DNA from: Pseudomonas sp. LP_7_YM
GTDB lineage: Bacteria; Pseudomonadota; Gammaproteobacteria; Pseudomonadales; Pseudomonadaceae
Assembly (NCBI RefSeq): GCF_004364435.1
Contig: NZ_SOCT01000001.1
Location: 868,001-932,000 of the forward strand
Direction of reading: 5' to 3'
Length of the DNA: 64,000 bases
Shown: positions 48,687 to 56,896 of the stretch, one piece after another
Layout of the letters: the number at the start of each line of letters is the position of its first letter
How positions within the stretch are numbered: the stretch's first letter is position 1
Position numbers and translations under genes: made by a program
The notes under the pieces: generated by a model
The model's database searches: none
Seen by the model: the letters and a program-made list of their open reading frames with translations, nothing else
What the model was told of the DNA's origin: nothing

Positions 48687-50413
48687 AGTTCAGGTCCCAT
48701 GGAAAAGTGCAGACGAATACCGCCGTCGTCATCCAGCGCATGCGCCAGGTCCAGGCGCAATGGACCGACAGGCGAAACCCAGCGAATACCGATGCCGACC
48801 CCGGTCTTCAAGCTGGGCAACTCCAGAGAGTTAAAGGAATTACCCTCATCGATAAATGCAGCCACGCGCCATTTTTCAGCGATCGAATACTGATACTCAG
48901 CACTGCCGGCGACCATGTAGCGCCCGCCGATCTTGTCGCCATCGGAGTTTTCCGGGGACAGCGACTGGTAGTCGTAACCGCGCACGCTCTGATCGCCACC
49001 GGCGAAGAAGCGCAGTGAAGGCGGGATGGACTTGTAGCCATTGGTGGCGGTGCCGCCGACCTGTATCCGTCCGAGGAAACGGTGGTTCTGCGCGACCGTG
49101 GTCAGGCCCTTGAGCAAGGCCGTGCCATGAACCACATTGGCATCCGACCCCAGACCCTCCTTGCCCACTTCGGTTTCGAATTGCAGGCGATACCCATTGT
49201 GTGGATCGATGCGGTTGTCGCTGCGCAGATAGGAATAGCTGATTCCAGGCATCAGCAACGTACTCAACCCTGAGTCGTTACCCAGGCGATATTCTTCGCG
49301 CTGCCATTTGAGCGAGATGACCCGTTCCCAGCCACTGGGCAACTTGCTGTGCCACTCTGGCCCCAGGGTCAGCAGTTTGCTGAGACTGTCGGTGTCGGCG
49401 ATTTCTTCGTATTGATACCCGCCCGCCCAGCGCAGCTTGTCGGTCAACGGCGGGTCGCGCGGCATGTCGTAGAACAGCGCGACGTTTTGCCGTGGTGCCG
49501 AGAGCTCCGACTCAATGCCATAACTATCGCCCTGCGGGTTGACCCAGTGACGCGTCCAGTTGGCCTTGACCCGTGGCCCGACGTCCGTTGAGTAACCGAC
49601 GCCAAGCCCCATGGTGCGCGGCTTGCGGGTTTGCAATTGCACGTCGACCGGTATGACCTGCGCCTGCGCGGCGGTGGGTGAGGCGTCTACGCGGACGCCT
49701 TCGAAATACCCGCTGGCCTGCATTGCCTGGTTGAGTTCTGCGATCAGTTCGGAGTCGTAAGGCGTATCGGCCTTGAACGGCACCATCCGCTGCAAGAGAT
49801 CCTCGTCGAACGGCGCGTCCCCGCTGAACGTGACCTCGCCGAGGCTGAAACGTGGCCCGCTCTCGTACACCAGTTCGATATCGGCGACACCGGCACGGGG
49901 ATCGACGGAGAGTCTTTGGGTGACGAAGCGGCCATTGAAAAAACCGTAACGCGCGGCCTGATTCTGGATCAGCTTCTTGGCGTCTTCGTAATGGCCGTGA
50001 TTGAGCACCGCGCCAGGCTTGAGCGCGTCCCCCTTGGGCACCTTGAAGGTATCGAGTTGGCTGGCCGCTCCCTGGATTCGAATGGTCACGTTGCGCAAAT
50101 GCACCGGCTCGCCCGGTTGCACGGTCAGGACCAGTTGCAGATTCTGATCACTGTGTGTGACCTCGCTCCCGATCTGCGCCTGATAATAGCCCAGCGCCTG
50201 CGCCGCTTTCTGCGCCTGCTCGACAGCACCGACGCTGAACCGCTCAAGCGCCTGTTCGTCGCGCTCACCGAGGCTGCCCACATACCCTTCTATGTTGGAT
50301 TTGAGCTGGGAATTGGCTGGGTTGATCCGCACATCCAGCTGAGCATCGGCAAACGCTGCACAGCTGGAGAACATCAGGAGAAAACCACTTGTAAATCGAC
50401 CGGGAAACTTCAT
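48683..50413 (-). CDS. tamA: Translocation and assembly module protein TamA
   Basis: A 576-residue Omp85-family protein: signal peptide (GFLLMFSSCAAFA), three POTRA domains over about residues 25-265, and a 16-strand barrel at the C-terminus with the substrate-recognition-loop type motif VRGYDYQSLSPEN and the end DDDGGIRLHFSMGPEL. It partners the following TamB. ATG 50413 (MKFPGRFT) is preferred over 50431. The gene before it, an acetyltransferase, ends 67 bp upstream and is probably separate. Confidence 0.93.
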   Translation of the reverse strand: MKFPGRFTSGFLLMFSSCAAFADAQLDVRINPANSQLKSNIEGYVGSLGERDEQALERFSVGAVEQAQKAAQALGYYQAQIGSEVTHSDQNLQLVLTVQPGEPVHLRNVTIRIQGAASQLDTFKVPKGDALKPGAVLNHGHYEDAKKLIQNQAARYGFFNGRFVTQRLSVDPRAGVADIELVYESGPRFSLGEVTFSGDAPFDEDLLQRMVPFKADTPYDSELIAELNQAMQASGYFEGVRVDASPTAAQAQVIPVDVQLQTRKPRTMGLGVGYSTDVGPRVKANWTRHWVNPQGDSYGIESELSAPRQNVALFYDMPRDPPLTDKLRWAGGYQYEEIADTDSLSKLLTLGPEWHSKLPSGWERVISLKWQREEYRLGNDSGLSTLLMPGISYSYLRSDNRIDPHNGYRLQFETEVGKEGLGSDANVVHGTALLKGLTTVAQNHRFLGRIQVGGTATNGYKSIPPSLRFFAGGDQSVRGYDYQSLSPENSDGDKIGGRYMVAGSAEYQYSIAEKWRVAAFIDEGNSFNSLELPSLKTGVGIGIRWVSPVGPLRLDLAHALDDDGGIRLHFSMGPEL

Positions 50414-50480
50414 AGGCGCGGATGCTAACACGAGCGGCGGGTGCTGCTGGAGCCCGCGAAAGTTGAGAGAAGGTCCGGTG

Positions 50481-51131
50481 TCAAACCATGGAGCCCAGCG
50501 AAACCTGAGGGTTGGGATGAAAAAACACGTGCTCCCGGATTGGTCCTACTGCAACTTCGCCGATTTCCTCATATCCATGTCGCTTGTAGAACTCCAGATA
50601 GTGGCCGTTCCCGGTGTCGAGGACGACCCCCTGGGAGTTTTCGTCCACCGCGCACCAGTCATGCAGCGCCTGCAACAGTTGTTCACCATAATGCTGCCCC
50701 TGGAAGTCCGGGTGTACGCCAAACAGTGGTAACACATGCACCGCGTCGTTTGGCAGGCATGCCAGCACCGACTGGTAGTACTCCAGATAGCGCTGGGTGC
50801 AGCGCAGGCCGGTGCTCATTACCATGCGCAGACGCCAAGCCCAGCTTTCGGTGATACCCAGACGTCGCTGCGGCGGCGCGATCAGCGCAACACCTGCGAG
50901 GCGATCCTCGACGAACAGCCCGAGCGCAGGCATATCTTGCAGGAAGTGCTGTTTGACCAGCGCGCGAATGGTGGCCCGCACCCGCTGTTCGTAACCGGAG
51001 CGAGCGGATTCGAACAGGTAGCCGAAGCTCGGCTCGTGCCGGTAAGCCTGATACAGAAGTGAGCGTGACTCCCGGCAATAGCCACTGTCCAGTTGCCGGA
51101 TAACGGCCGGTGCATTCGCTGATTCAGGCAT
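50481..51131 (-). CDS. GNAT-family N-acetyltransferase
   Basis: A 216-residue GCN5-related acetyltransferase. The acetyl-CoA binding segment is LPLFGVHPDFQGQHYGEQLL (motif A, Q/RxxGxG/A-like), followed by VVLDTGNGHYLEFYKRHGYEE, the usual C-terminal strand-helix. The acceptor substrate is unknown. GGGACACG precedes ATG 51131. Same strand as tamAB but probably an independent unit. Confidence 0.85.
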   Translation of the reverse strand: MPESANAPAVIRQLDSGYCRESRSLLYQAYRHEPSFGYLFESARSGYEQRVRATIRALVKQHFLQDMPALGLFVEDRLAGVALIAPPQRRLGITESWAWRLRMVMSTGLRCTQRYLEYYQSVLACLPNDAVHVLPLFGVHPDFQGQHYGEQLLQALHDWCAVDENSQGVVLDTGNGHYLEFYKRHGYEEIGEVAVGPIREHVFFHPNPQVSLGSMV

Positions 51132-51347
51132 GTGATCGTGTCCCTTTCGATGACCACCCGACGCGTTCCGCCAGGTTCGTGATGTCAGGCCTTCGAGTAG
51201 CTGCTGCTGACGACAGTTCCGGCGAATTTTTCAGGCACTTGCTACAGCGTAGCAGCCTGCCGGATTCGCGAGATTGGACGCCGGCGCTGGCCGTCGGCAG
51301 ACAGGTCAGCTAGCATCGCCGTTTGTTTTTTGCCAGGACTGCCGTCT

Positions 51348-52160
51348 ATGAAAATTGTGTCTTTCAACATCAACGGCCTGCGCGCCCGCCCCCATCAGTT
51401 GGCGGCGCTGATTGAAAAGCACCAGCCTGACGTGATCGGCCTGCAGGAAACCAAGGTTTCGGACGAACAGTTCCCGCAGGCTGAAATCGAAGCCCTGGGC
51501 TACCACGTGCATTTCCATGGACAGAAAGGCCATTACGGTGTGGCGCTTCTCTCGCGACAGGCGCCGCTGACCTTGCACAAGGGTTTTGACAGCGACGATG
51601 AAGAAGCTCAACGGCGCTTCATCTGGGGCACCTTCGCTGATCGCGACGGCGTGCCGGTGACCATCATGAATGGCTATTTCCCTCAGGGCGAAAGTCGCGA
51701 TCATCCCACCAAGTTTCCAGCCAAGACCAAGTTTTATGCTGACCTTCAGCAGTTGCTCGAAACCCGTTTCAGCAACGACCAGCCGCTGGTGGTCATGGGC
51801 GATGTGAACATTTCCCCGGAAGACAGCGACATCGGTATCGGCCCGGACAGCGCCAAGCGCTGGTTGAAGACCGGTAAATGCAGCTTCCTGCCCGAAGAGC
51901 GTGAGTGGATGGCCAAGCTGAAAAACTGGGGGCTGGTGGACAGCTTTCGCCACCTGTATCCAGAAGTGGTGGATCAGTTCAGCTGGTTCGATTACCGCAG
52001 CCGTGGCTTCGAAGACCAACCCAAACGTGGCTTGCGCATTGATCTGATTCTGGCTTCCCAAGGTCTGCAGCCGCGCATCAAGGCCGCAGGCGTGGATTAC
52101 GATCTTCGCGCGATGGAAAAACCTTCCGATCATGCACCGATCTGGCTTGAGCTGAGCTGA
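51348..52160 (+). CDS. xthA: Exodeoxyribonuclease III (AP endonuclease)
   Basis: A 270-residue exonuclease III/AP endonuclease of the endonuclease-exonuclease-phosphatase fold, acting in base-excision repair. Motifs: [14 protein letters not shown] at the N-terminus, metal-binding Glu in [20 protein letters not shown], and the C-terminal [10 protein letters not shown] with the catalytic His. ATG 51348 is the conserved start; the in-frame codon at 51330 has no support. Convergent with the acyl-CoA dehydrogenase gene. Confidence 0.95.
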   Translation: MKIVSFNINGLRARPHQLAALIEKHQPDVIGLQETKVSDEQFPQAEIEALGYHVHFHGQKGHYGVALLSRQAPLTLHKGFDSDDEEAQRRFIWGTFADRDGVPVTIMNGYFPQGESRDHPTKFPAKTKFYADLQQLLETRFSNDQPLVVMGDVNISPEDSDIGIGPDSAKRWLKTGKCSFLPEEREWMAKLKNWGLVDSFRHLYPEVVDQFSWFDYRSRGFEDQPKRGLRIDLILASQGLQPRIKAAGVDYDLRAMEKPSDHAPIWLELS

Positions 52161-52188
52161 CTGTTGCCGGCTCCGAAACACGCTTAAG

Positions 52189-52222
52189 GTACGGCTGCAC
52201 ACAAACCTCGTGGCAGCCGTAC
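52189..52222. terminator. Hairpin between xthA and the acyl-CoA dehydrogenase gene
   Basis: GTACGGCTGC (52189-52198) and GCAGCCGTAC (52213-52222) form a perfect 10-bp stem with a 14-nt loop between two convergent genes; no T-tract. Confidence 0.55.
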
Positions 52223-52278
52223 GACCGCCGGTGCTTCCCTTCCATAGAGGTCAATAGCAGGGGTTCGTGGCGATGCGA

Positions 52279-53511
52279 TCAACGCTGCTCGCTGCGCATC
52301 ATCTCCTTGGGCACGTACTTGCCAACTTCATATTTGCCGATGGCGGCCCGATGCACTTCGTCCGGCCCGTCCGCCAGACGCAAAGTGCGCTGCATGGCAT
52401 ACATGTAGGCCAGCGGAAAATCCCCTGACATCCCTGCTGCGCCATGCATCTGGATCGCCCGGTCAATGACCCGCAGCGCTACGTTCGGGGCAACCACCTT
52501 GATCTGCGCAATTTCACTCTTGGCCACTTTGTTGCCCACGGTGTCCATCATGTAGGCCGCTTTCAGGGTCAGCAGCCGCGCCATGTCGATTTCCATTCGC
52601 GAGTCGGCAATCTTGTCCATATTGCCGCCCAGGCGCGCCAGCGGTCGGCCGAACGCCGTACGCTGCACCGAGCGCCTGCACATCAGTTCCAACGCACGCT
52701 CGGCCATGCCGATCGAACGCATGCAATGATGAATCCGGCCCGGGCCGAGGCGACCCTGAGCAATCTCGAAACCACACCCTTCACCGAGCAACACGTTTTC
52801 ATAAGGTACCCGGACATCTTCGAACAGCACCTCGGCATGGCCGTGGGGGGCGTCGTCATAACCGAAAACCGGTAACGGTCGCACGATCTTCACACCCGGC
52901 GTGTCCGTCGGCACCAGAATCATCGAGTGCTGCTGGTGACGCGGGCCGTCCGGGTTGCTCAGGCCCATGAAGATCATGATCTTGCAACGCGGATCACAGG
53001 CGCCGGAGGTCCACCACTTGCGGCCATTGATAGCCCATTCATCGCCATCCCTCGCCGCGCGCGCAACCATGTTGGTCGCGTCGGAGGAGGCAACATCCGG
53101 TTCGGTCATGGCAAACGCGGAGCGAATCTCTCCGCGCAATAAGGGTTCCAGCCACTGCTGTTTTTGAGCGTCGCTGGCGTAACGCACCAGGACTTCCATG
53201 TTGCCGGTGTCGGGTGCCGAGCAGTTGAAGGGCTCCGGCCCCAGCAGCGAGCGGCCCATGATTTCGGCCAACGGCGCGTATTCCAGATTGGTCAGTCCCG
53301 CCCCCCATTCAGACTCGGGCAGGAACAGATTCCACAACCCCTCAGCTTTGGCGCGGGCTTTGAGCTCGTCCATGATCGCGGTGGGTTGCCAGCGATCACC
53401 TTGCGCAACCTGACGTTCGAACACCGATTCGGCCGGGTAAACGTATGCATCCATGAATGCCGTCACGCGCTCGCGCAGTGCTTGAACCTTGGGGAAATAA
53501 GCGAAATTCAT
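52279..53511 (-). CDS. Acyl-CoA dehydrogenase (long ACAD10/11-like type)
   Basis: A 410-residue FAD-dependent acyl-CoA dehydrogenase. [17 protein letters not shown] is the flavin-binding loop, [17 protein letters not shown] the middle beta domain, and [20 protein letters not shown] the C-terminal helical domain. It is longer than short-chain enzymes (about 380) and resembles the ACAD10/11 group that handles branched or hydroxylated acyl-CoAs. AAAGGTAG lies upstream of ATG 53511. Divergent from a LysR gene. Substrate unknown; nearness to the liu genes need not mean shared pathway. Confidence 0.88.
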   Translation of the reverse strand: MNFAYFPKVQALRERVTAFMDAYVYPAESVFERQVAQGDRWQPTAIMDELKARAKAEGLWNLFLPESEWGAGLTNLEYAPLAEIMGRSLLGPEPFNCSAPDTGNMEVLVRYASDAQKQQWLEPLLRGEIRSAFAMTEPDVASSDATNMVARAARDGDEWAINGRKWWTSGACDPRCKIMIFMGLSNPDGPRHQQHSMILVPTDTPGVKIVRPLPVFGYDDAPHGHAEVLFEDVRVPYENVLLGEGCGFEIAQGRLGPGRIHHCMRSIGMAERALELMCRRSVQRTAFGRPLARLGGNMDKIADSRMEIDMARLLTLKAAYMMDTVGNKVAKSEIAQIKVVAPNVALRVIDRAIQMHGAAGMSGDFPLAYMYAMQRTLRLADGPDEVHRAAIGKYEVGKYVPKEMMRSEQR

Positions 53512-53670
53512 GGGGCAGCTACCTTTCTTGTGAGGTGTTCAGGACATTGACAGGATGCTAGATCAAGGCCCTGCATTTATCTAACCTATTCTCGGCGTGT
53601 ATAAACATTCATAACCCATATATGATCGGCCGAATTTTCCAACAACAAGAACAGCGTGAGGCGCACGGCA

Positions 53671-54612
53671 ATGAATCTGACCAAGGTCGATCTCAACCTC
53701 TTTATTGTGTTTGACGCCATTTACACCGAAGCCAACCTGACCCGTGCCGGCCAGATCGTCGGTATCACCCAGCCCGCCGTCTCCAACGCACTGGCACGCC
53801 TGCGAGAAACCTTCAATGACCCGCTGTTCGTGCGCACTGCACAGGGCATGGTGCCCACGCCCATGGCGCAGAACATCATCGGTCCGGTGCGCAATGCATT
53901 ATCGCTACTGCGGGTTTCGGTGCAGGAAAGCCGTATTTTCAACCCGCTGCAGGCCAACAAGAATTACCGCATCAGCATGACCGACCTGACCGAGGCAATA
54001 ATCCTCCCTGTGCTGTTTCAGCGGCTGCGGCGCCTGGCGCCGGCTGTGACCATTGAAAGCTTTTTGTCCAAGCGCCGGGAGACCACCAAGGAGCTTGCCG
54101 CTGGGCGCCTGGATTTTGCCGTCGACGCGCCACTCAATACCGACCCGCAAGTGCGTCACGTCAAGCTGATGGAAGACAGTTACGTGTGCGCCATGCGCAA
54201 TGGTCATCCGCTGGCGAACAAAGGCGCGATTACCCTGGACGACTATCTGGCGGTCGCCCATATCCATATCTCCAGCCGTCGCAGTGGACTGGGTCATATC
54301 GACCTGTCGTTGGGCAAGATGGGCATTCAACGCAAGATTGCCTTGCGCTCCCAACACTACCTGATGGCGTCGCAGGTATTGCAGCAGACCGATATGGTCA
54401 TGACCGTCCCCGAGCGCTTCGCGCGGCGCAACGACTTGCACTTCGTGCATCTGCCGGTGAAAGATGTGCCCACGGTGGAAACCCACCTGTATTGGCATGA
54501 GAGCACCGATCAGGATCCGGCGAACCGCTGGATGCGCGAGCAGATCATCGAGCTGAGTCAGTGGGTGATTGCTCAAGAGCGCAAGTATGAAAAAGAGCAA
54601 AGCAGTTGCTAA
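53671..54612 (+). CDS. LysR-family transcriptional regulator
   Basis: A 313-residue LysR-type regulator with DLNLFIVFDAIYTEANLTRAG and PAVSNALARLRETFNDPLFVR, the NodD/LeuO/NahR-like subgroup. The effector domain begins near YRISMTDLTEAIILPVLFQ. ATG 53671 (MNLTKVDL) is preferred over a GTG at 53656. It is divergent from the acyl-CoA dehydrogenase gene, 159 bp away, its most likely target. Confidence 0.9.
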   Translation: MNLTKVDLNLFIVFDAIYTEANLTRAGQIVGITQPAVSNALARLRETFNDPLFVRTAQGMVPTPMAQNIIGPVRNALSLLRVSVQESRIFNPLQANKNYRISMTDLTEAIILPVLFQRLRRLAPAVTIESFLSKRRETTKELAAGRLDFAVDAPLNTDPQVRHVKLMEDSYVCAMRNGHPLANKGAITLDDYLAVAHIHISSRRSGLGHIDLSLGKMGIQRKIALRSQHYLMASQVLQQTDMVMTVPERFARRNDLHFVHLPVKDVPTVETHLYWHESTDQDPANRWMREQIIELSQWVIAQERKYEKEQSSC

Positions 54613-54737
54613 CGCTCTATCGGGGTTGGTTTTTTCGCATTGTCTTAATGTTTTTTCGAGGATCGCTCAGTAGCCATTGTTAATGTGGTTTCGAGGTAAG
54701 CATGCCCGCTAAACCACAGCACTCAAGCACACTCAGC

Positions 54738-54753
54738 TTGACGTTTACGTAAA
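54738..54753 (+). promoter_or_regulatory. LiuR-type operator upstream of liuR
   Basis: TTGACGTTTACGTAAA, 45 bp before the liuR ATG, matches the near-palindromic TTnACGTTnACGTnAA pattern reported for LiuR of gammaproteobacteria. Its TTGACG can be read as a -35, with TACGGT (54762-54767) 18 bp downstream as -10, so binding would block the promoter and autoregulate liuR. Confidence 0.7.
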
Positions 54754-54797
54754 GCCCCCCGTACGGTTAGCCCACGCTACTCTCGTCCGAGCCTCCC

Positions 54798-55178
54798 ATG
54801 AGCAACCCGACTTACAGCATCTCCGATCTGGCCCGCGAGCTGGACATTACCACCCGGACCATTCGTTTCTACGAAGAACAAGGCATGCTTAGCCCCGAAC
54901 GACGGGGCCTTGAGCGGATCTACACAGCGCGCGACAAAGTGACACTAAAACTCATCCTGCGCGGCAAACGCATCGGTTTTTCCTTGGCTGAATGCCGTGA
55001 TCTGATAGGCCTTTACGACCCGTTGGGCGATAACCAGAAGCAGCTGACTTCCATGCTGACCAAGATAGTCGAACGTCGTGCGCAGCTGGATCAGCAATTA
55101 TTGGACATTCAGCAGATGCAACTGGAGCTGGATACGGCTGAAGAGCGTTGCAAGGCCGCTCTGGAAAATACGCTTTAA
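54798..55178 (+). CDS. liuR: MerR-family regulator of leucine catabolism LiuR
   Basis: A 126-residue MerR-type regulator: N-terminal winged helix (YSISDLARELDITTRTIRFY), the IYTARDKVTLKLILRGKRIGF connector and a C-terminal coiled coil (KQLTSMLTKIVERRAQLDQQ). It has no metal-binding cysteine cluster. Context and size identify LiuR, the regulator of leucine/isovalerate degradation. A LiuR-like box lies 45 bp upstream and another over the liuA promoter. The HMG-CoA lyase gene follows 51 bp downstream and is probably co-transcribed. Confidence 0.9.
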   Translation: MSNPTYSISDLARELDITTRTIRFYEEQGMLSPERRGLERIYTARDKVTLKLILRGKRIGFSLAECRDLIGLYDPLGDNQKQLTSMLTKIVERRAQLDQQLLDIQQMQLELDTAEERCKAALENTL

Positions 55179-55229
55179 AACAAAACGATAAAAACTACAT
55201 CTATCACAGTTTCGAGGATACCTACCGCC

Positions 55230-56129
55230 ATGTTGCTTCCTCAACGCGCACGCCTGGTCGAAGTCGGCCCACGAGACGGACTGCAGAATGAAGCCCGTCT
55301 TATTGAAGTTGCCGACAAAATCCGTCTGGTGGATGACCTTACCGATGCAGGTCTTGCCTACATCGAAGCCGGCAGTTTCGTATCACCCAAATGGGTGCCA
55401 CAGATGGCAGGTTCGGCCCAGGTATTTGCAGGGATCCAGCGCAGGGAAAATGTCACTTATGCAGCACTCGCACCCAACCTGCGCGGTTTTGAAGACGCAC
55501 TGACGGCAGGGGTCAAGGAGGTGGCGGTTTTTGCTGCAGCTTCCGAGGCCTTTTCCCAGCGCAACATCAACTGCTCGATCAGCGAAAGCCTGGACCGTTT
55601 CTTGCCAGTCATGGAAGCAGCGCGTCTGCACGGTATACGCGTGCGCGGATATGTTTCCTGTGTGCTGGGATGCCCCTATGAAGGCGCGGTTGCGCCCAAA
55701 CAGGTGGCCGCGGTTGCCAACGAATTGTTCGCGATGGGCTGCTATGAAATTTCACTGGGCGACACCATTGGCACCGGCACCCCAGGCACGACGCGAGCGC
55801 TTATGGACACGGTGGCCGGGCAGATTCCGCGTGGCAAACTGGCTGGGCACTTCCACGACACCTACGGTCAGGCGCTGAGCAACATCTACGCCAGTCTGCT
55901 GGAAGGCGTCGAGGTATTCGACAGCTCCGTCGCCGGGCTGGGCGGCTGTCCCTACGCCAAAGGCGCCACGGGTAACGTCGCAACTGAGGATGTGCTCTAT
56001 ATGCTCAACGGCCTTGAGATTGACACCGGTGTCGATCTCGACAAGCTCATTGCCGCCGGTCAGCGCATCAGTGACGTACTGGGCCGCAGCAATGGCTCCC
56101 GGGTGGCAAAAGCGCGTCTGTCGGTTTGA
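55230..56129 (+). CDS. liuE: Hydroxymethylglutaryl-CoA lyase
   Basis: A 299-residue TIM-barrel enzyme splitting HMG-CoA to acetyl-CoA and acetoacetate, the last step of leucine degradation. VEVGPRDGLQNEA holds the catalytic Arg and metal Asp; GHFHDTYGQALSN holds metal-binding His residues; the signature GLGGCPYAKGATGNVATED carries the catalytic Cys. GAGGATA precedes ATG 55230. In P. aeruginosa liuE follows liuD at the 3' end of the operon; here it sits next to liuR, separated from liuA by the sRNA locus. Its stop codon abuts a 19-bp palindrome that may be the activator site for the sRNA promoter. Also called mvaB. Confidence 0.93.
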   Translation: MLLPQRARLVEVGPRDGLQNEARLIEVADKIRLVDDLTDAGLAYIEAGSFVSPKWVPQMAGSAQVFAGIQRRENVTYAALAPNLRGFEDALTAGVKEVAVFAAASEAFSQRNINCSISESLDRFLPVMEAARLHGIRVRGYVSCVLGCPYEGAVAPKQVAAVANELFAMGCYEISLGDTIGTGTPGTTRALMDTVAGQIPRGKLAGHFHDTYGQALSNIYASLLEGVEVFDSSVAGLGGCPYAKGATGNVATEDVLYMLNGLEIDTGVDLDKLIAAGQRISDVLGRSNGSRVAKARLSV

Positions 56130-56130
56130 T

Positions 56131-56149
56131 GTGCGACAAGTTGTCACAC
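56131..56149. promoter_or_regulatory. Putative upstream activator site (19-bp palindrome)
   Basis: GTGCGACAAGTTGTCACAC reads almost the same on both strands (GTGnGACAAnTTGTCnCAC), and TGTTAC follows at 56152-56157. It lies about 155 bp upstream of the sigma-54 promoter, a normal enhancer distance. CbrB is the expected activator by analogy with other Crc-antagonist sRNAs; binding here is inference. Confidence 0.5.
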
Positions 56150-56286
56150 AGTGTTACCCTGCTCGGCGTTGCAGAGCCTGGAAGGGGTAGCACGGAAACA
56201 CCCGGCCCCGATCCTGATGAATACTGACAGCTCGGATTCGCTGTGAAAGCCCCACCGTTCGGGCATTTCGCATACTCAGCGAAAAG

Positions 56287-56303
56287 TTGGCATGGCATCT
56301 GCT
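56287..56303 (+). promoter_or_regulatory. Sigma-54 (-24/-12) promoter of the Crc-antagonist sRNA
   Basis: TTGGCATGGCATCTGCT matches the sigma-54 consensus YTGGCACGRNNNTTGCW at all but two informative positions, with the essential GG (56289-56290) and GC (56301-56302) correctly spaced. The predicted start is G at about 56313. Confidence 0.85.
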
Positions 56304-56312
56304 ATATCCTCC

Positions 56313-56668
56313 GTACAACAAAAACAATAAATCGCAGTCACCCAATAAAAATAAAACGTATCGGCTCTGACATAACAAGAACAACACAGGCAGAGACGCA
56401 GCTAACTGATTTTTTTGGAGCGGATCGCTTTGTGAGGCTCAGGCTTCTCGACCGGGCAGAGAATAATAAAACTACCTCAGGTAGCTACCCAACTGGTTGA
56501 ATCGCAAGATCAAGGCAGTATCAGCGCTCAAAAAAATACGTTTGCTCTTGACCCCGCGTGGGGGTTGCTCAACACCAAAAAGGTCCGGCCTCCAAAAACA
56601 ACAATAGGTCGTCTGAAAACAAAGAAGAGCATGCAATCGAACTTGAAGGGGAGCTTTGGCTCCCCTTC
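56313..56668 (+). ncRNA. Crc/Hfq-sequestering small RNA, CrcY/CrcX type
   Basis: Predicted RNA of about 356 nt from the sigma-54 promoter start (56313) to a 10-bp hairpin ending at 56668. The 5' end reads GTACAACAAAAACAATAAA, close to the A/C-rich start of CrcZ. AAnAAnAA motifs occur at 56317, 56323, 56344, 56374, 56462 and 56597. Length, sigma-54 promoter and repeated CA motifs fit CrcZ (P. aeruginosa), CrcZ/CrcY (P. putida) and CrcZ/CrcX (P. syringae), which trap Hfq-Crc and so relieve catabolite repression. No cbrB gene is adjacent, so this is the second family member (CrcY/CrcX) rather than CrcZ; the exact name depends on species. No protein-coding frame here is credible. Confidence 0.82.
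56645..56668 (+). terminator. Hairpin at the 3' end of the sRNA
   Basis: GAAGGGGAGC (56645-56654), loop TTTG, GCTCCCCTTC (56659-56668): perfect 10-bp GC-rich stem. The following GTGCTGTCTGTCC is only moderately T-rich. Confidence 0.7.
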
Positions 56669-56798
56669 GTGCTGTCTGTCCTTTGCCAAATGTTCTTCAG
56701 CCTCGCTTTGTCCACTCACCCAGTTTGCTCACTCCCCTGTCAGGGCACACGCCAAACCACGTTGCCAGCAGCAATTGCACCCTGCCGATGTTCCCTCG

Positions 56799-56836
56799 TT
56801 GACATCTCCATCTCCGCAGGTTTACGTTAACGTAAA
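56799..56836 (+). promoter_or_regulatory. liuA promoter with LiuR operator
   Basis: TTGACA (56799-56804) is a consensus -35. The perfect 16-bp palindrome TTTACGTTAACGTAAA (56821-56836) covers the expected -10 (TACGTT, 56823-56828, 18-bp spacer). The palindrome agrees with the box upstream of liuR at 14 of 16 positions. LiuR bound here should repress until a leucine-pathway intermediate (probably a branched acyl-CoA) releases it. Confidence 0.75.
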
Positions 56837-56866
56837 GGTGAAACACAATTACTACGCTCTGACAGC

Positions 56867-56886
56867 CCTCCAAAAACAACAAGGGA
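56867..56886 (+). promoter_or_regulatory. Hfq-Crc target motif overlapping the liuA ribosome-binding site
   Basis: CCTCCAAAAACAACAA (56867-56882) runs into the AAGGGA ribosome-binding site of liuA. It contains AACAACAA (56875-56882), the catabolite-activity motif bound by Hfq with Crc, and is identical over 16 nt to 56589-56604 in the sRNA. Translation of liuA should be repressed on preferred carbon sources. Confidence 0.75.
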
Positions 56887-56896
56887 ACGCAGTCTC

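Noticed and set aside
56558..56830. Short forward frames in the liuE-liuA gap
   Set aside because: They overlap the predicted sRNA end, have odd composition and no homology; the interval is better explained as sRNA plus promoter.
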